A DNA stretch of 64,000 nucleotides from Streptomyces sp. SCUT-3. Lineage in GTDB: Bacteria > Actinomycetota > Actinomycetes > Streptomycetales > Streptomycetaceae. The DNA lies in NCBI RefSeq assembly GCF_014083985.1, contig NZ_CP046907.1, positions 3,510,501 through 3,574,500 on the forward strand, given 5' to 3'. The notes beneath the pieces were generated by a model, which made no database searches, was not told the origin of the DNA, and was given only the letters and a program-made list of their open reading frames with translations. This document shows, piece by piece, positions 8,685-18,649 of the stretch (position 1 is its first letter; every line of letters begins with the position of its first letter). Both the position numbers and the translations under genes were made by a program.

Positions 8685-9244
8685 GACGGCCGCTCCGGCG
8701 GTGCCCCGGCCGTGGACAGCAGTTGCAGTCCCAGCCGCAGCCTGCGGCGGGCCTCCTCCTCCGTCACGCCCAGCTCCGCCGCGACCTGCCGGTAGTCGTA
8801 CTTCCTGCGGCAGGCCAGGTCGAGGGCGCGGCGCAGCGGCGCCGGCATGGAGGTGAGGATGTAGTCGGCCCGGGCGGCCGCCGACGCCTCCCGGACCCCC
8901 GCCTCGACCCCTCCGGGGTCTCCGGCGCTCCCCGGCCCCGCGTTTCCCGGCCCGGCGCTCCCGGACTCGCGCAGCCGCCGCACGGCCTCCTGCCGGGCGA
9001 GGCCGGCGATCCAGGAGCGCAGCGTGCCGTCCCGGGGGTCGTGGGCGGCGGGGTCCTGCCAGACGCGGGCGAAGACCTCCAGGGTGACCTGCTCCGCGGC
9101 GCCGGTGTCGTCGGTGATGCGGGTGGCCAGGGAGTGCACGAGGGGGGCGAAGCGGTCGTAGAGCTCCCGGAGGGCGGCCTCCTCGCCGCGCACCAGGCGC
9201 TGCCGCATCCGCAGGTCCCCGTCGGCCGGTGCGGGTGTCGCCAT
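8681..9244 (-). CDS. ECF-type RNA polymerase sigma factor
   Basis: 187 residues from ATG 9244. Region 2 is visible (LRELYDRFAPLVHSLATRI, VFARVWQDP, GTLRSWIAGLARQEAVRRLR), and region 4 (LRRALDLACRRKYDYRQVAAELGVTEEEARRRLRLG) carries the HTH that reads the -35. A Gly/Ala/Pro linker separates them. It is first in a two-gene operon with the zinc-finger anti-sigma partner and shares a ~350-bp divergent region with the STAS gene. It is probably a stress-type group IV sigma factor; its regulon is unknown. Confidence 0.88.
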   Translation of the reverse strand: MATPAPADGDLRMRQRLVRGEEAALRELYDRFAPLVHSLATRITDDTGAAEQVTLEVFARVWQDPAAHDPRDGTLRSWIAGLARQEAVRRLRESGSAGPGNAGPGSAGDPGGVEAGVREASAAARADYILTSMPAPLRRALDLACRRKYDYRQVAAELGVTEEEARRRLRLGLQLLSTAGAPPERPS

Positions 9245-9598
9245 GGGGCCGTCCCGTTGTGTGGTCGTCGTCGCCGTCGGCGTGCTCCGGCTGCCGGAGC
9301 TGCCGGGAGCTGCCGGGGGCCGCCGCGTCGAATGTATCGGGGGCGCGTGGCACTGTGTGCCCCTTCGCCGGAACCATGGTGGTCCGGGCACGTTCCGCGA
9401 TCTGCCGCGGACGATGTGTTACGAGGGCGTGACCGATTTTCCGTTCCGTCGGCCCCCGGGGTAGGGCATAGGGTCGGACGCGTGCCCGGCCGCGGGGGGC
9501 GGGGTTCCGTTTGGGGACGGGATGTGTGCGTCCCGGACGGGGCCGCGGGCGACCGGGCGGAGGGCGAGGCACAGCCGACGACGAGGGGTTGCGGACGC
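9245..9598. other. divergent promoter region (sigma factor / STAS gene)
   Basis: 354 bp between two outward-reading genes. I see no ORF with coding character and no strong inverted repeat. Promoters for both neighbours must lie here, but I could not fix -35/-10 elements with confidence. Confidence 0.5.
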
Positions 9599-9973
9599 GT
9601 GGCACTGCGGGTGAGGGAGGACGAGCGGAGCGGCTGGGCGGTCGTCCGGGTCTCCGGCGAGATGGACCTGCTGACGTCTCCGGCGGTCCGGCAGCAGGTG
9701 CACGAGGCCGTCGCCGAGGGGCGCCGCCGCGTGGTGCTCGACCTCGGCGACGTGCGGTTCTGCGACTCCAGCGGGGTGGGGGTGCTCGTCGCGGCCCGTC
9801 GGCTGATGCGGTCGTGCGCGGGCGAGCTGCGGCTGATCCTGCCCGCGCAGGGCGCGGTCGACGGCTCGCACGTCAATCGTGTCCTCGCCGCCCTCGGCGT
9901 CCGCCGGCTCTTCGAGGTCTACCCCGACCTGGACGCCGCCACGGACGACTCCGCCCGGCCCCTGTCGGCCTGA
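9599..9973 (+). CDS. STAS-domain anti-anti-sigma factor
   Basis: 124 residues from GTG 9599 behind GAGGGG. A complete STAS domain is present: 'VVRVSGEMDLLTSPAVRQQV', 'VVLDLGDVRFCDSSGVGVLV' with the phosphorylatable Ser in the DSSG motif, then the C-terminal helix. Such proteins bind SpoIIAB/RsbW-type anti-sigma kinases and free their sigma factor. An HATPase protein of that type is encoded downstream at 10449, so the two may be partners. A strong hairpin follows the stop. Confidence 0.9.
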   Translation: MALRVREDERSGWAVVRVSGEMDLLTSPAVRQQVHEAVAEGRRRVVLDLGDVRFCDSSGVGVLVAARRLMRSCAGELRLILPAQGAVDGSHVNRVLAALGVRRLFEVYPDLDAATDDSARPLSA

Positions 9974-9986
9974 CCGGACCCGTCCC

Positions 9987-10014
9987 GGCCGGGCCGGTCC
10001 GTACCGGCCCGGCC
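9987..10014 (+). terminator. hairpin terminator after STAS gene
   Basis: 12-bp perfect stem (core CCGGGCCGGT / ACCGGCCCGG) around a CCGT loop, 14 bp past the stop codon. No T-run, as usual for Streptomyces. Confidence 0.6.
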
Positions 10015-10448
10015 CGCGGCGTTCCGCCCGCGGCGTCCCGACCCGTCCCGTTCTGCTTCGGCCGGGACCGGCACGTCGCCCTTTGTCCCCGCAGGGTGTC
10101 CCTCGGTGACCGATATCGGGTCGTGTCCTGAGTGTGACCCGTCACGGCCCGGAGTCGCCGTCCTCCTCGGGTACTCTCCATCGGGTGCGAGTGGTACGAC
10201 GGCGCGACGACCACCCCCGGACCCGCGGAGCGGGTGCGCGGGAGGCTCTCGCGAGCCGTCGGCGCTGGTCCTCGCCCCGCAGCAGCCGGTCCTCCTCCCT
10301 CCCCGACGCCCGGGGCCCGCGCGGGAACGCGCACGGAGTGCTCGTGACGGCGGCTGCGTGTCAGGCATCCTGCCCCCCGTTCCGGTCACCGAGGGTGACG
10401 GCGCGGGGGCTCGCGGCGACGTGTGCGCCGGTTCGGACGGTGTGAGCG
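10015..10448. other. intergenic region without a supported gene
   Basis: About 430 bp upstream of the HATPase gene. Short reading frames exist on both strands, but none has a ribosome binding site or recognisable protein. The central part (10085-10200) is less GC-biased, with several GTGTC/GGTGAC words, and is the likely promoter region. Confidence 0.4.
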
Positions 10449-10937
10449 GTGCAGGCTCTCCAGGTGCAGTTGGAAGTCGGACCCGACCCCGCGGAGGTGG
10501 GGCGGGCGCGCAGGTGGGCCCGGTCCCGGCTCTCGGGTTCGGGCATCGACGCGGACGAGCCGTTGCACGAGGTCCTCGTCCTGCTGATCTCGGAGCTGGT
10601 CACCAACGCGGTGGTCCACACCGGCTGCCCGGCCGTCCTGCGGATGCGGCTGCCGCGCGAGGCGCCGGGGGGACGGGCCGGCTGCCGGGCGCGGGGAACG
10701 GTCCGCGTGGAGGTCGCCGACGCCAGCGGCCTGCCGCCGCGGCCGAGGCAGGCCCGCAAGGAGGACACCGGGGGCCGCGGCCTGGAACTGGTCGACGGGC
10801 TCGCCGACCGCTGGGGCTGGCACCGCGAGGGCGCCGGGAAGCGGATCTGGTGCGAGATCGACCGGACCCGCCCGCTGCCGGCGGCCCCGCCCGCGGCCCC
10901 GATCCCCGTGGTGCCGCTCTCGGTCCTCGCGGGCTGA
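10449..10937 (+). CDS. HATPase_c_2 ATP-binding protein (SpoIIAB/RsbW-like)
   Basis: 162 residues from GTG 10449. The GHKL ATPase boxes are visible: N box 'LLISELVTNAVVHT', G1 'VEVADASGLPP', and 'GGRGLELVDGLADRWGWH'. The C-terminus is a Pro/Ala tail. This single-domain form is the Streptomyces class of anti-sigma-like serine kinases. Its nearby STAS gene (9599) suggests a partner-switching pair, but the two are separated by a terminator and a long spacer, so this is inference only. Confidence 0.85.
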   Translation: MQALQVQLEVGPDPAEVGRARRWARSRLSGSGIDADEPLHEVLVLLISELVTNAVVHTGCPAVLRMRLPREAPGGRAGCRARGTVRVEVADASGLPPRPRQARKEDTGGRGLELVDGLADRWGWHREGAGKRIWCEIDRTRPLPAAPPAAPIPVVPLSVLAG

Positions 10938-11327
10938 CGCGCCCGGACCGCTCTGACGGCCCGCGCCGCCCGTACTGCTCGGACCGCCCGCGCCGCCGTG
11001 CGGCCGCGGGCCCGCCGTGCCCGGCCCCGGACCGCCGGACGTCCGACTGCGGGCCGTCGCACTGTTGACGCCGAGTGGTCCGATGATCACCCTTGTGGCA
11101 GCGATCCGCGGCGAGGGGACGCCGAGGCCGGCCCGAGGGCACGTCCTCGGCGAGTGTGGATCGCGGCCCGGTGGCGCCCGGGAGCCCGGCTCCCGGGGGC
11201 GACGGGTGGCGGCCCGCGGTGCCTCGCCCGGGGAGCGCACGGCGTCCCGCCACCCACCGGGTCCGACAGCGCTCCCCGCGCCGGGACCCGGCCGTGCGCC
11301 GTGTGCCGTGCGCAGGGGGGCCCGGTT

Positions 11328-11362
11328 GCGGTCCGGCCGCGACACGGCCGCGGCCGGACCGC
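11328..11362 (-). terminator. hairpin terminator after the CoA-lyase operon
   Basis: Stem of 12-14 bp (GGTCCGGCCGCG / CGCGGCCGGACC) around a 7-nt loop, 9 bp beyond the stop of the minus-strand lyase gene. The rest of the convergent interval 10938-11327 shows no gene. Confidence 0.6.
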
Positions 11363-11370
11363 CCGGCGGA

Positions 11371-12252
11371 TCAGCCCCGGGCCCGCTCGATCGCCTCGAC
11401 GGTGGCCAGCACCTGGCGGGCCATGTCCACGTGCAGGTTCTCGATCAGGCGGCCGTCCACGGTGGCCACGCCGCGGCCCTCGCGGCGGGCCTCCTCGAAG
11501 GCGTCGATGACCCGGCGGGACCGCTCCACCTCCTCCTCGGAGGGGGCGAAGACGCGGTTGGCCGCCTCCAGCTGCCCGGGGTGGATCAGCGTCTTGCCGT
11601 CGAAGCCCATCTGCCGGCCCTGCAGGCACTCCGCCTCGAAGCCCTCGGGGTCCTTCACATCGTTGTAGACGCCGTCCAGGATCACCTTGCCCGCGGCGCG
11701 GGCGCCCAGCAGGGCCAGGCCGAGGCCGGGCAGCAGCGGGGCGCGGCCCGGCACGAACTGCGCGTGCAGCTCCTTGACCAGGTCGTTGGTGCCCATGACC
11801 AGCACGGTCAGCCGCTCGCTCGCGGAGGCGATCTCCTCGGCGTGCAGCATGGCGACCGGGGTCTCCAGCATCGCCCAGATCTTCGTGTGCTCCGGTGCGC
11901 CCGCCGCGACCAGGGCCTCCTCGACCTCCCGCACGGTCCGCGCGGAGTCGACCTTGGGCACCACGACGGCGTCCGGGCCGGCCTGGGCGGCGGCCCGCAG
12001 GTCGTCCCCGTGCCAGGGGGTGCCGGGGCCGTTGACCCGGATCGTCAGCTCGCGGCTGCCGTACTCGCCGGAGGCGGCCGCGGCGCACACCCGCTCGCGG
12101 GCGTCCTCCTTGGCCTCGGGGGAGACCGCGTCCTCCAGGTCGAGGATCAGGGCGTCGGCGGCCAGGGTCTTGGCCTTCTCCAGGGCCCGCTCGTTGGCGC
12201 CGGGCATGTAGAGCACGGAGCGGCGCGGGCGCAGGGCGTCGGTGTTCGCCAC
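11371..12252 (-). CDS. CitE/HpcH-family CoA ester lyase
   Basis: 293 residues. A TIM-barrel of the citrate-lyase-beta type: 'RRSVLYMPGANERALEKAKTL', 'ADALILDLEDAVSPEAKEDAR' with the metal-binding Glu/Asp region, 'KVDSARTVREVEEAL', 'MLETPVAMLHAEEI', and 'LIHPGQLEAANRVFAPS'. Enzymes of this family cleave malyl- or methylmalyl-CoA, or hydrolyse malyl-CoA. It lies 4 bp downstream of a second, longer family member, so the pair is one operon, possibly a lyase plus thioesterase as in ethylmalonyl-CoA pathway organisms. The exact substrate is not shown by sequence. Confidence 0.85.
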   Translation of the reverse strand: MANTDALRPRRSVLYMPGANERALEKAKTLAADALILDLEDAVSPEAKEDARERVCAAAASGEYGSRELTIRVNGPGTPWHGDDLRAAAQAGPDAVVVPKVDSARTVREVEEALVAAGAPEHTKIWAMLETPVAMLHAEEIASASERLTVLVMGTNDLVKELHAQFVPGRAPLLPGLGLALLGARAAGKVILDGVYNDVKDPEGFEAECLQGRQMGFDGKTLIHPGQLEAANRVFAPSEEEVERSRRVIDAFEEARREGRGVATVDGRLIENLHVDMARQVLATVEAIERARG

Positions 12253-12256
12253 GGTG

Positions 12257-13321
12257 TCAGGCCTCCTTGCTCGCGGCGGCGTAGGCCGCGGCCAGGTCGG
12301 CGTCGCGGGCGGCGAGGGAGTCGGCCAGTTCGGCGACCACCCTGCACTGCTTGACGGTCGCGTCGTCCTGCATCTTGCCGTCGATCATCACCGCGCCGGT
12401 GCCGTCGCCCATGGCGTCGATGACCTTGCGGGCCCACGCGACGTCGGCCGGCTCGGGGGAGAAGACCCGCTTGGCGATGTCGATCTGCACCGGGTGCAGG
12501 CTCCAGGCGCCCACGCAGCCCAGCAGGAAGGCGTTGCGGAACTGGTCCTCGCAGGCGGTGGTGTCGCGGATGTCGCCGAACGGCCCGTAGAAGGGGAGCA
12601 GCCCGTGCGCGACGCAGGCGTCGACCATGCGGGCCAGGGTGTAGTGCCACAGGTCCTGCTGGTAGGTGGCGCGGGGGGCCTCCGGGTTCGCGGCGTCCGG
12701 GTCCTGGCGGACCAGGTAGCCGGGGTGGCCGCCGCCCACGCGGGTGGTCTTCATCCGGCGGCTGGCCGCCAGGTCGGCCGGGCCCAGCGACATGCCCTGC
12801 ATGCGCGGGCTGGCGCCGGCGATCTCCTCGACGTTGGCCACGCCGGTCGCGGTCTCCAGGATGGCGTGCACCAGGATCGGCCGCTCCAGGCCGGCCTTGG
12901 CCTCGAGCTGGGCCAGCAGCCGGTCCACGTAGTGGATGTCCTCGGCGCCCTCGACCTTCGGGACCATGATCACGTCGAGCTTGTGGCCCACGGCCGGCAC
13001 CAGGGTGAGCAGGTCGTCCAGGCCCCAGGGGGAGTCCAGGCTGTTGACCCGGGTCCACAGCTGGGTGTCGCCGAAGTCGGTGGCCGAGGCGATCTCCACC
13101 AGGCCGTTGCGGGCGGCCTCCTTGCGGTCCGCCTGGACCGCGTCCTCGAGGTTGCCCAGCAGGATGTCCACCTTGGGCGCGATGGACGGCACCTTCGCCG
13201 CCATCTTCTCGTTGGAGGGGTCGAAGAAGTGGATCATCCGGGACGGCCGGAACGGGATCTCCCGGACGGGGTCCGGGGCGCCCACGGCCAGGGGGCGGAA
13301 GAAGTCCTTCGGAGAGCGCAT
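12257..13321 (-). CDS. malyl-CoA/beta-methylmalyl-CoA lyase-like protein (HpcH/HpaI aldolase family)
   Basis: 354 residues from ATG 13321. Longer than the neighbouring CitE paralogue, with '[20 protein letters not shown]', '[23 protein letters not shown]', '[20 protein letters not shown]' and '[19 protein letters not shown]' matching Mcl1-type L-malyl-CoA lyases. The expected reaction is reversible cleavage of malyl- or methylmalyl-CoA to glyoxylate plus acetyl- or propionyl-CoA. It is first in the operon. A TetR gene sits upstream on the same strand, 174 bp away, and may regulate it. Confidence 0.82.
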   Translation of the reverse strand: MRSPKDFFRPLAVGAPDPVREIPFRPSRMIHFFDPSNEKMAAKVPSIAPKVDILLGNLEDAVQADRKEAARNGLVEIASATDFGDTQLWTRVNSLDSPWGLDDLLTLVPAVGHKLDVIMVPKVEGAEDIHYVDRLLAQLEAKAGLERPILVHAILETATGVANVEEIAGASPRMQGMSLGPADLAASRRMKTTRVGGGHPGYLVRQDPDAANPEAPRATYQQDLWHYTLARMVDACVAHGLLPFYGPFGDIRDTTACEDQFRNAFLLGCVGAWSLHPVQIDIAKRVFSPEPADVAWARKVIDAMGDGTGAVMIDGKMQDDATVKQCRVVAELADSLAARDADLAAAYAAASKEA

Positions 13322-13495
13322 GGAGAGTCTCCAGGGTGAGGGTTCGGGTGACGTGCTGTCGGCTCTGGGCCACGTACCGCGATCACCCTACGCGCGCTCC
13401 CCGCGCAGGTTACCGGCCGGTTGCTGTGCGGTTGGTAACAGCCGTGGCCCCGTCCCGGGAGCCGGTCCGGCCGGGAGGGGCGGCGTGCGGGGGGC

Positions 13496-14149
13496 CTACT
13501 TGGACGCGGAGGGCTTGCGGCCGGTGACACCCAGGTGCACCAGCAGGGCGAGGTTGGGTTTGAGGTCGGCCTGCTTGGCCCCCCAGCTCTGGAACCCCTT
13601 CTGGTGGGACGAGATCCCCGCCAGCATCACGACCAGGGCCCCGGCGATCGCACCGGGGTTCACCGACGCGTCCACCTTGCGCTTGGACTGCAGCTGCTTG
13701 ACCGTTTCCTGCAAGGGGGAGACGACGGCGTTGAGCACCTTCATGCGGATCTTGCCGAACCGCTTGTCGCCCTCCGCCGCGCCGAGTTCCACGACGCGCA
13801 GAATGGCGTCGTTCTTCCGCCAGAAGGCGAGGAAACCCTCCACGAGGTCCTCCGCCGCGCTCATGCCGGACTTACCCGCCCAGGAACGGCCCGCGACGAT
13901 GTCGGTGAGCCCCGAAGCCTCCTTGGCCATCTCGTCGGCGATCTCGAGAACGGCCCCCTCGACATCGGGGAAGTACTGGTAGAACGTGGCGGGGGAGGTA
14001 CCCGCCATCCGGGCCACGTCGATTACCTTGACGTCCCGGTACGGCGAAGTGGCGAGCATTTCCGCGAGGCAGTCGAGCAGCTTCTGCCGCGTCGCCTGTC
14101 CGCGTCGCCCGGCAACACGGCCGTCGACGGTGCGAACTTGTGCTGTCAT
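13496..14149 (-). CDS. TetR-family transcriptional regulator
   Basis: 217 residues from ATG 14149. N-terminal TetR HTH: 'RGQATRQKLLDCLAEMLAT', 'RDVKVIDVARMAGTSPATFYQYFPD'. The C-terminal ligand domain is helical (LVEGFLAFWRKNDAILRVVELGAAEGD). It diverges from the VOC gene (151-bp gap) and lies upstream of the CoA-lyase operon on the same strand. Either could be its target. No clear palindrome was found in the gap. Confidence 0.9.
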   Translation of the reverse strand: MTAQVRTVDGRVAGRRGQATRQKLLDCLAEMLATSPYRDVKVIDVARMAGTSPATFYQYFPDVEGAVLEIADEMAKEASGLTDIVAGRSWAGKSGMSAAEDLVEGFLAFWRKNDAILRVVELGAAEGDKRFGKIRMKVLNAVVSPLQETVKQLQSKRKVDASVNPGAIAGALVVMLAGISSHQKGFQSWGAKQADLKPNLALLVHLGVTGRKPSASK

Positions 14150-14300
14150 GCCGTCAGCTTACCGGCGGGTGATCCTGGCGCGATTCGGCGGGATGCAAAT
14201 GGGGAAGGGACTTCTCCGCCGCGCGCACCGCACTCCCTGTCGCTAGCGTGGACGGCGCGTCACATTACGCTGCTTTCGCGCGCGAGAGGAATCCGCGAAC

Positions 14301-15092
14301 ATGCCCGGACACGCATTGGGGGAGCCCTGCTGGGTCGATGCCATGCTCCCCGACCTGGAGGCCGGCAAGCGTTTCTACGGGGAACTCTTCGGCTGGACCT
14401 TCGGCGGCGGACGGGCCGAGTACGGTCACTACACGCAGGCATTCCGCGACGGAGAGAATGTGGCGGCGCTCGTTCCCAAGCGCGACGGGCGCATGCCCAC
14501 GGTCTGGAACGTGTATTTCTGCTCGCCCGATCTCCGGGAGACCGGGGAAGCGATCCGGAGGGCCGGCGGGCACGTACTGATCGGCCCCGCCGAGGTGGAC
14601 GGATTCGGCACGATGATGACGGCTCAGGATCCCGGCGGGGCCGTATTCGGGGTCTGGCGGGGAAAGGACTGCGCCGGGTTCGGCAGGAAGGGCGAACCCG
14701 GTTCGTTCTGCCGGACCGAACTGCTCACCCGGGCGCCCGAGGCGGTCGACCGTTTCTACGGGGAGGTCTTCGGGTTCGAAACGAAACGGCCGGAGGGCGC
14801 CGGGGAGTTCGACTTCGCCGAATGGTCCCTGCCCGGGACGGGCGGGGAACCCGTCGCCGGACGCGTGCGCATGGGTTCCGGATTCCCCGCCGAGCTGCCG
14901 CCGCACTTCGTCACCTACTTCGCCGTCACCGACTGCGACGCGGCGCTGGAGACCCTGGTCCGGCTCGGCGGCCGGGTCCACCACGGCCCGCTGGACACCC
15001 CCTCCGGCCGGTACGCCTCCGTCTCCGACGACCAGGGAGCCGGCTTCGCGGTGGTCGACACCTCCCGCCGCACCGGGGCGGGGCCCTCCTGA
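14301..15092 (+). CDS. VOC (glyoxalase/bleomycin-resistance fold) protein, two-domain
   Basis: 263 residues with two tandem VOC half-barrels: residues ~8-125 (PCWVDAMLPDLEAGKRFYGELFGW ... GAVFGVWRG) and ~138-255 (CRTELLTRAPEAVDRFYGEVFGFE ... DDQGAGFAVVD). This duplication is typical of the CFP30B/27-kDa antigen type proteins of actinobacteria. Metal-binding His/Glu positions are not all preserved, so catalytic activity is unclear. Start at ATG 14301. Confidence 0.85.
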   Translation: MPGHALGEPCWVDAMLPDLEAGKRFYGELFGWTFGGGRAEYGHYTQAFRDGENVAALVPKRDGRMPTVWNVYFCSPDLRETGEAIRRAGGHVLIGPAEVDGFGTMMTAQDPGGAVFGVWRGKDCAGFGRKGEPGSFCRTELLTRAPEAVDRFYGEVFGFETKRPEGAGEFDFAEWSLPGTGGEPVAGRVRMGSGFPAELPPHFVTYFAVTDCDAALETLVRLGGRVHHGPLDTPSGRYASVSDDQGAGFAVVDTSRRTGAGPS

Positions 15093-15303
15093 GGCGCCGT
15101 TCCCCGTCCCGCCGCACCCCGGCCCGCCGTGCCCTGTGCCGTCCCGGGCCGGTTGTCGATTAGCGTTTCCCCAGTAGGCAGCGGTCTCCCCCGCCCCGGG
15201 TTCGCACCACGTACTCCCGCCAGGAAGAATCGGTTCACGTACCCCGGAAGTCGGTAGGCGGTGAGACGCTGCACGGGGGACCCGACGCGGAGGTGGCAGG
15301 GAA

Positions 15304-17805
15304 GTGGAGCAGCTGACGCAGCACGACCCGAGACGGATCGGCCCTTTCGAGGTGCTGGGACGTCTCGGCGCCGGCGGCATGGGGCTGGTCTATCTCGCCA
15401 GGTCCGCCTCCGGGCGGCGCGTGGCGATCAAGACGGTGCGGGCCGAGCTCGCGGAGGACCAGCTCTTCCGGGTGCGCTTCACCCGCGAGGTGGAGGCGGC
15501 CCGCGCGGTCAGCGGCTTCTACACCGCGGCCGTCGTCGACGCCGACCCCCGCGCGGCCGTGCCCTGGCTCGCCACGGCCTACGTGCCCGCGCCCTCCCTC
15601 GAGGAGATCGTCAACGAGTCCGGCCCGCTGCCCGCGCAGGCGGTGCGCTGGCTGGCCGCCGGCGTCGCCGAGGCGCTGCAGTCCATCCACAACGCCGGCC
15701 TGGTCCACCGCGACCTCAAGCCGTCCAACGTCCTCGTGGTCGAGGACGGCCCCCGGGTCATCGACTTCGGCATCGCCAGCGGCGTGTCCAACACCCGGCT
15801 GACGATGACCAACGTCGCCGTCGGCACCCCCGCCTACATGTCGCCGGAACAGGCGCGCGACTCCCGCAGCGTCACCGGCGCCAGCGACATCTTCTCCCTC
15901 GCCTCCACCCTGGTCTTCGCCGCGACCGGCCACGCCCCCTACCGGGGCGCCAATCCGGTCGAGACCGTCTTCATGCTGCTGCGCGAGGAACCGGACCTGG
16001 CCGGGCTGCCCGGTGAACTGCGCCCGCTGATCGAGTCGTGCATGCAGAAGGAGGCCGACCGGCGGCCCAGCCCGGCCGACCTCCAGGCCACCCTCGCCCC
16101 GCACCTGTTCGCCTCGGGCGGCGACGACAGCGGCACGGCCTCCGCCTGGCTGCCCGCCTCCGCCGTCGCGCTGATCGAGGCCCGCAGCGGGCGGCGCGCC
16201 CCGGCGGGCGCCGGCCCGGCGGGCCCCCCGCCGCAGCCGCCGCCCCCCGTACCGCCCCGCCCGAACCGGCCCCCGCAGGCCCCGCCGGTGCCGCAGCACG
16301 AACCGCACCGGCCGCCGGTGCCGGTCGGCGCGCCGCCGCGGGCCCCGCAGGAGGCCGAGGGCCCGCGCCACGGCCGCCCCCCGCAGACCGCCGCGCACGG
16401 CCCGACGGGTGCGCACGGCCCGTCGATCGCGCACGGCCACGGCCCGACGGGTGCGCACGGTTCTGCCGGGGTTGTCCAGTTGACCGGGGCCCACGTGCCG
16501 ATCGGCCCCGGCCCCCGCGCCGCCGAGAACCCCGCCGACGCCCCCGCCCTCGACGGCGTGGGCTGGGTGCGCCGGGCCGACCTCCAGGCCGGGCCCGCCG
16601 CGGCGCCGCCCGCGCCGCACGCGGCCCCCCAGGTGCCGCCGCCCCCGCAGGCGCAGCCCGCGCAGGCGTCCCGTCCGGCCGAGCCGCCCGCCCGCTGGCG
16701 CCCGTGGCGCTTCCGCATGTCCAACGACGTGTGGGGCACACCGATCGTCGCCGGGGGACGGCTGTACGTCTCCTCGTTCGAGGTCCACGCCCTGGACGTG
16801 GCGACCGGGCGGCGGCAGTTCAAGACCCGCGAGGTCGCCTGGACGATGGCGGTCGAGGCCGGCCGCATCCACGCGTCCGACGGCCCCACCCTGTACGCCC
16901 TGGACGCCGCGGACGGGGGCGAGCACTGGCGCGCCGCCGCCGAGGGCTGGGTCTACTCGGTCCAGGTCGCCGACGGCACCGTGTGCACCGGCACCCGCGG
17001 CGGCGGGGTCCAGGCGTGGGACGCCGCCACCGGCGAGCTGCGCTGGAGCAGGGGCGGCGCCCAGACCGAGTTCGAGACCCAGGAGTCCGGGCCGTACGCC
17101 GTCGGCGGCACCGTCTACTACCGCGGGGGCGGACGGCTGTACGCCGTCGACGCCGTCTCCGGCCGGGACAAGTGGTCGTACCACGTGGGCGAGGAGGGCG
17201 CGTCCCGCCCCGTCCTGGCCGACGGCGCCCTCTACGTGACGGCGGGCGCGCGCGTCCTGGCGCTGGACGCGGCCGAGGGCCGGGAGCGCTGGCGCTTCGA
17301 CGCGCCCGCCGTGGTCTTCTGCCCGCCCGCCCACCGGCCGGGCCCCGGGGTCACCGGCGGCGGCGTCTACTTCGCCGACTACCTCGGCACCGTGTACGCC
17401 CTCGACCCGGACACCGGCCGGGACCGCTGGCGGGTGGCCACCGAGAGCCGCCAGAGCATCGAGCCGGTCCTGGTCCACGGCGGCTCCGTGCACCTGGGCT
17501 CCGGCCGGGCGCTCTACACGCTGGACGCGGTGACCGGCGCGCCCAAGTGGCGGTTCGCCGCCCAGGGCGAGGTGGTCGGCTCGCCCGTGGTCGCCGACGG
17601 GCGCATCCACTTCGGCTCCACGGACCACTGCCTGTACACGGTGGACGCGGCGGGCGGCCAGCTGCGCTGGAAGCTGGAGACCGGCGGGGAGATCACCGGC
17701 TCCCCGGTGGCCTCCCACGGCGTCGTCTACGCGTGCAGCAAGGACCGCTGCGTCTACGCGCTCGACGCCGCCAAGGGCACCGGTACCGGCCGCCCCGCGG
17801 CCTGA
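15304..17805 (+). CDS. afsK: serine/threonine protein kinase AfsK with C-terminal PQQ-type beta-propeller
   Basis: 833 residues from GTG 15304. Kinase domain ~12-275: glycine loop [16 protein letters not shown] lysine, catalytic [13 protein letters not shown] and the APE-like segment. Residues ~290-470 are a Pro/Ala/His-rich linker with repeated AHGPTG. The C-terminus (~475-825) is a PQQ-like propeller ([28 protein letters not shown], ...), and unlike many PknB kinases there is no obvious membrane helix. The propeller wording ([22 protein letters not shown]) is as I remember S. coelicolor AfsK. AfsK autophosphorylates and phosphorylates AfsR, whose gene lies 1.3 kb beyond. A long hairpin follows. 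Confidence 0.93.
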   Translation: MEQLTQHDPRRIGPFEVLGRLGAGGMGLVYLARSASGRRVAIKTVRAELAEDQLFRVRFTREVEAARAVSGFYTAAVVDADPRAAVPWLATAYVPAPSLEEIVNESGPLPAQAVRWLAAGVAEALQSIHNAGLVHRDLKPSNVLVVEDGPRVIDFGIASGVSNTRLTMTNVAVGTPAYMSPEQARDSRSVTGASDIFSLASTLVFAATGHAPYRGANPVETVFMLLREEPDLAGLPGELRPLIESCMQKEADRRPSPADLQATLAPHLFASGGDDSGTASAWLPASAVALIEARSGRRAPAGAGPAGPPPQPPPPVPPRPNRPPQAPPVPQHEPHRPPVPVGAPPRAPQEAEGPRHGRPPQTAAHGPTGAHGPSIAHGHGPTGAHGSAGVVQLTGAHVPIGPGPRAAENPADAPALDGVGWVRRADLQAGPAAAPPAPHAAPQVPPPPQAQPAQASRPAEPPARWRPWRFRMSNDVWGTPIVAGGRLYVSSFEVHALDVATGRRQFKTREVAWTMAVEAGRIHASDGPTLYALDAADGGEHWRAAAEGWVYSVQVADGTVCTGTRGGGVQAWDAATGELRWSRGGAQTEFETQESGPYAVGGTVYYRGGGRLYAVDAVSGRDKWSYHVGEEGASRPVLADGALYVTAGARVLALDAAEGRERWRFDAPAVVFCPPAHRPGPGVTGGGVYFADYLGTVYALDPDTGRDRWRVATESRQSIEPVLVHGGSVHLGSGRALYTLDAVTGAPKWRFAAQGEVVGSPVVADGRIHFGSTDHCLYTVDAAGGQLRWKLETGGEITGSPVASHGVVYACSKDRCVYALDAAKGTGTGRPAA

Positions 17806-17892
17806 CCGCGCAGAGGCGGGCCGCCCGCTCCGGGCCGCCGTTCCCGCCGGGCCCGCCGCCGTTCCTGCGCCGGGGGCCCGAGCCGTCCGAGA

Positions 17893-17927
17893 GGCTGTCA
17901 CGGGGCCGTCACGGCCCTGTGACAGCC
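17893..17927 (+). terminator. long hairpin after afsK
   Basis: A near-perfect 35-bp inverted repeat: GGCTGTCACG plus GGGCCGT on the left, ACGGCCC plus TGTGACAGCC on the right, with one G.T pair and almost no loop. It lies 87 bp after the afsK stop and is the only notable structure in the 305-bp gap 17806-18110. Confidence 0.55.
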
Positions 17928-18110
17928 CCGTGAGAGGCCGGATCACGATCCACCCCCGCTGTTAGCCTGACGCGGTCCTGCCAACAAGCAGCCGTCCCGG
18001 GGGTACTTCGGTGATGCACCGTCAACGTCGTCGTCAGCGTCACCGCACGTGCGCGGCCGCCGTTCCCGCGGTCCGGGCCGGGTCCTGAGGCCGGCGGACG
18101 GGGCAGGGAC

Positions 18111-18626
18111 GTGAACAAGCACCGGGTCAAGGTCCTCGCGGTCACCGCGGTCGTCATGCTCGCCCTGACCGGCGGGCGCGGCGGAGGGGGCGGGAGCAGC
18201 AGCGGCGGCGGCAGCGGGGTGTCCAAGTCCGACGACTCGGACGGCGGAGGCGGCTGCAGCCGCCAGTCCGGCAGCTCCGGCAGCCACCACGACAGCGACG
18301 ACGACTACGACAGCGACGACTACAACTACGACGACAGTTCCTCGGAGCAGTACGCCGACGCGGAGGCGGAACTGGTCTCCTGCGTCACGAGCGACCAGCC
18401 GGCCGCCGGGCGCAGTGCCACGGTCGACGTCCACAATCCCGGCAGCGGCACGCAGACCTACACGGTGGAGGTCGACTTCCTCGCGCCCTCCGACGGCAGG
18501 GAGCTGGACACCAACGAGGTCACGGTCGTGGTCGCCGGCGGCGGGACCGAGACGGTCCGGGTCCCCATGGACGACCCTGACGCCTATGTGCCGGGCACGA
18601 CCTGCGAACTGGACTCGGTGTACTGA
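18111..18626 (+). CDS. small secreted protein with Gly/Ser/Asp-rich low-complexity segment
   Basis: 171 residues from GTG 18111 (GGGCAGGGAC upstream). Signal-peptide-like N-terminus (KVLAVTAVVMLALTGG), then a Gly/Ser run, a very acidic stretch (DSDDDYDSDDYNYDDSSSE), and a ~85-residue beta-rich domain (SATVDVHNPGSGTQTYTVEV ... TCELDSVY) with two cysteines that could form a disulfide. Where a lipoprotein would have LTGC, this one reads LTGG, so lipid anchoring seems lost. It sits between afsK and the afsS/afsR genes. Function unknown. Confidence 0.75.
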   Translation: MNKHRVKVLAVTAVVMLALTGGRGGGGGSSSGGGSGVSKSDDSDGGGGCSRQSGSSGSHHDSDDDYDSDDYNYDDSSSEQYADAEAELVSCVTSDQPAAGRSATVDVHNPGSGTQTYTVEVDFLAPSDGRELDTNEVTVVVAGGGTETVRVPMDDPDAYVPGTTCELDSVY

Positions 18627-18649
18627 GCCGGCACCGGCCGGAACGCGCG

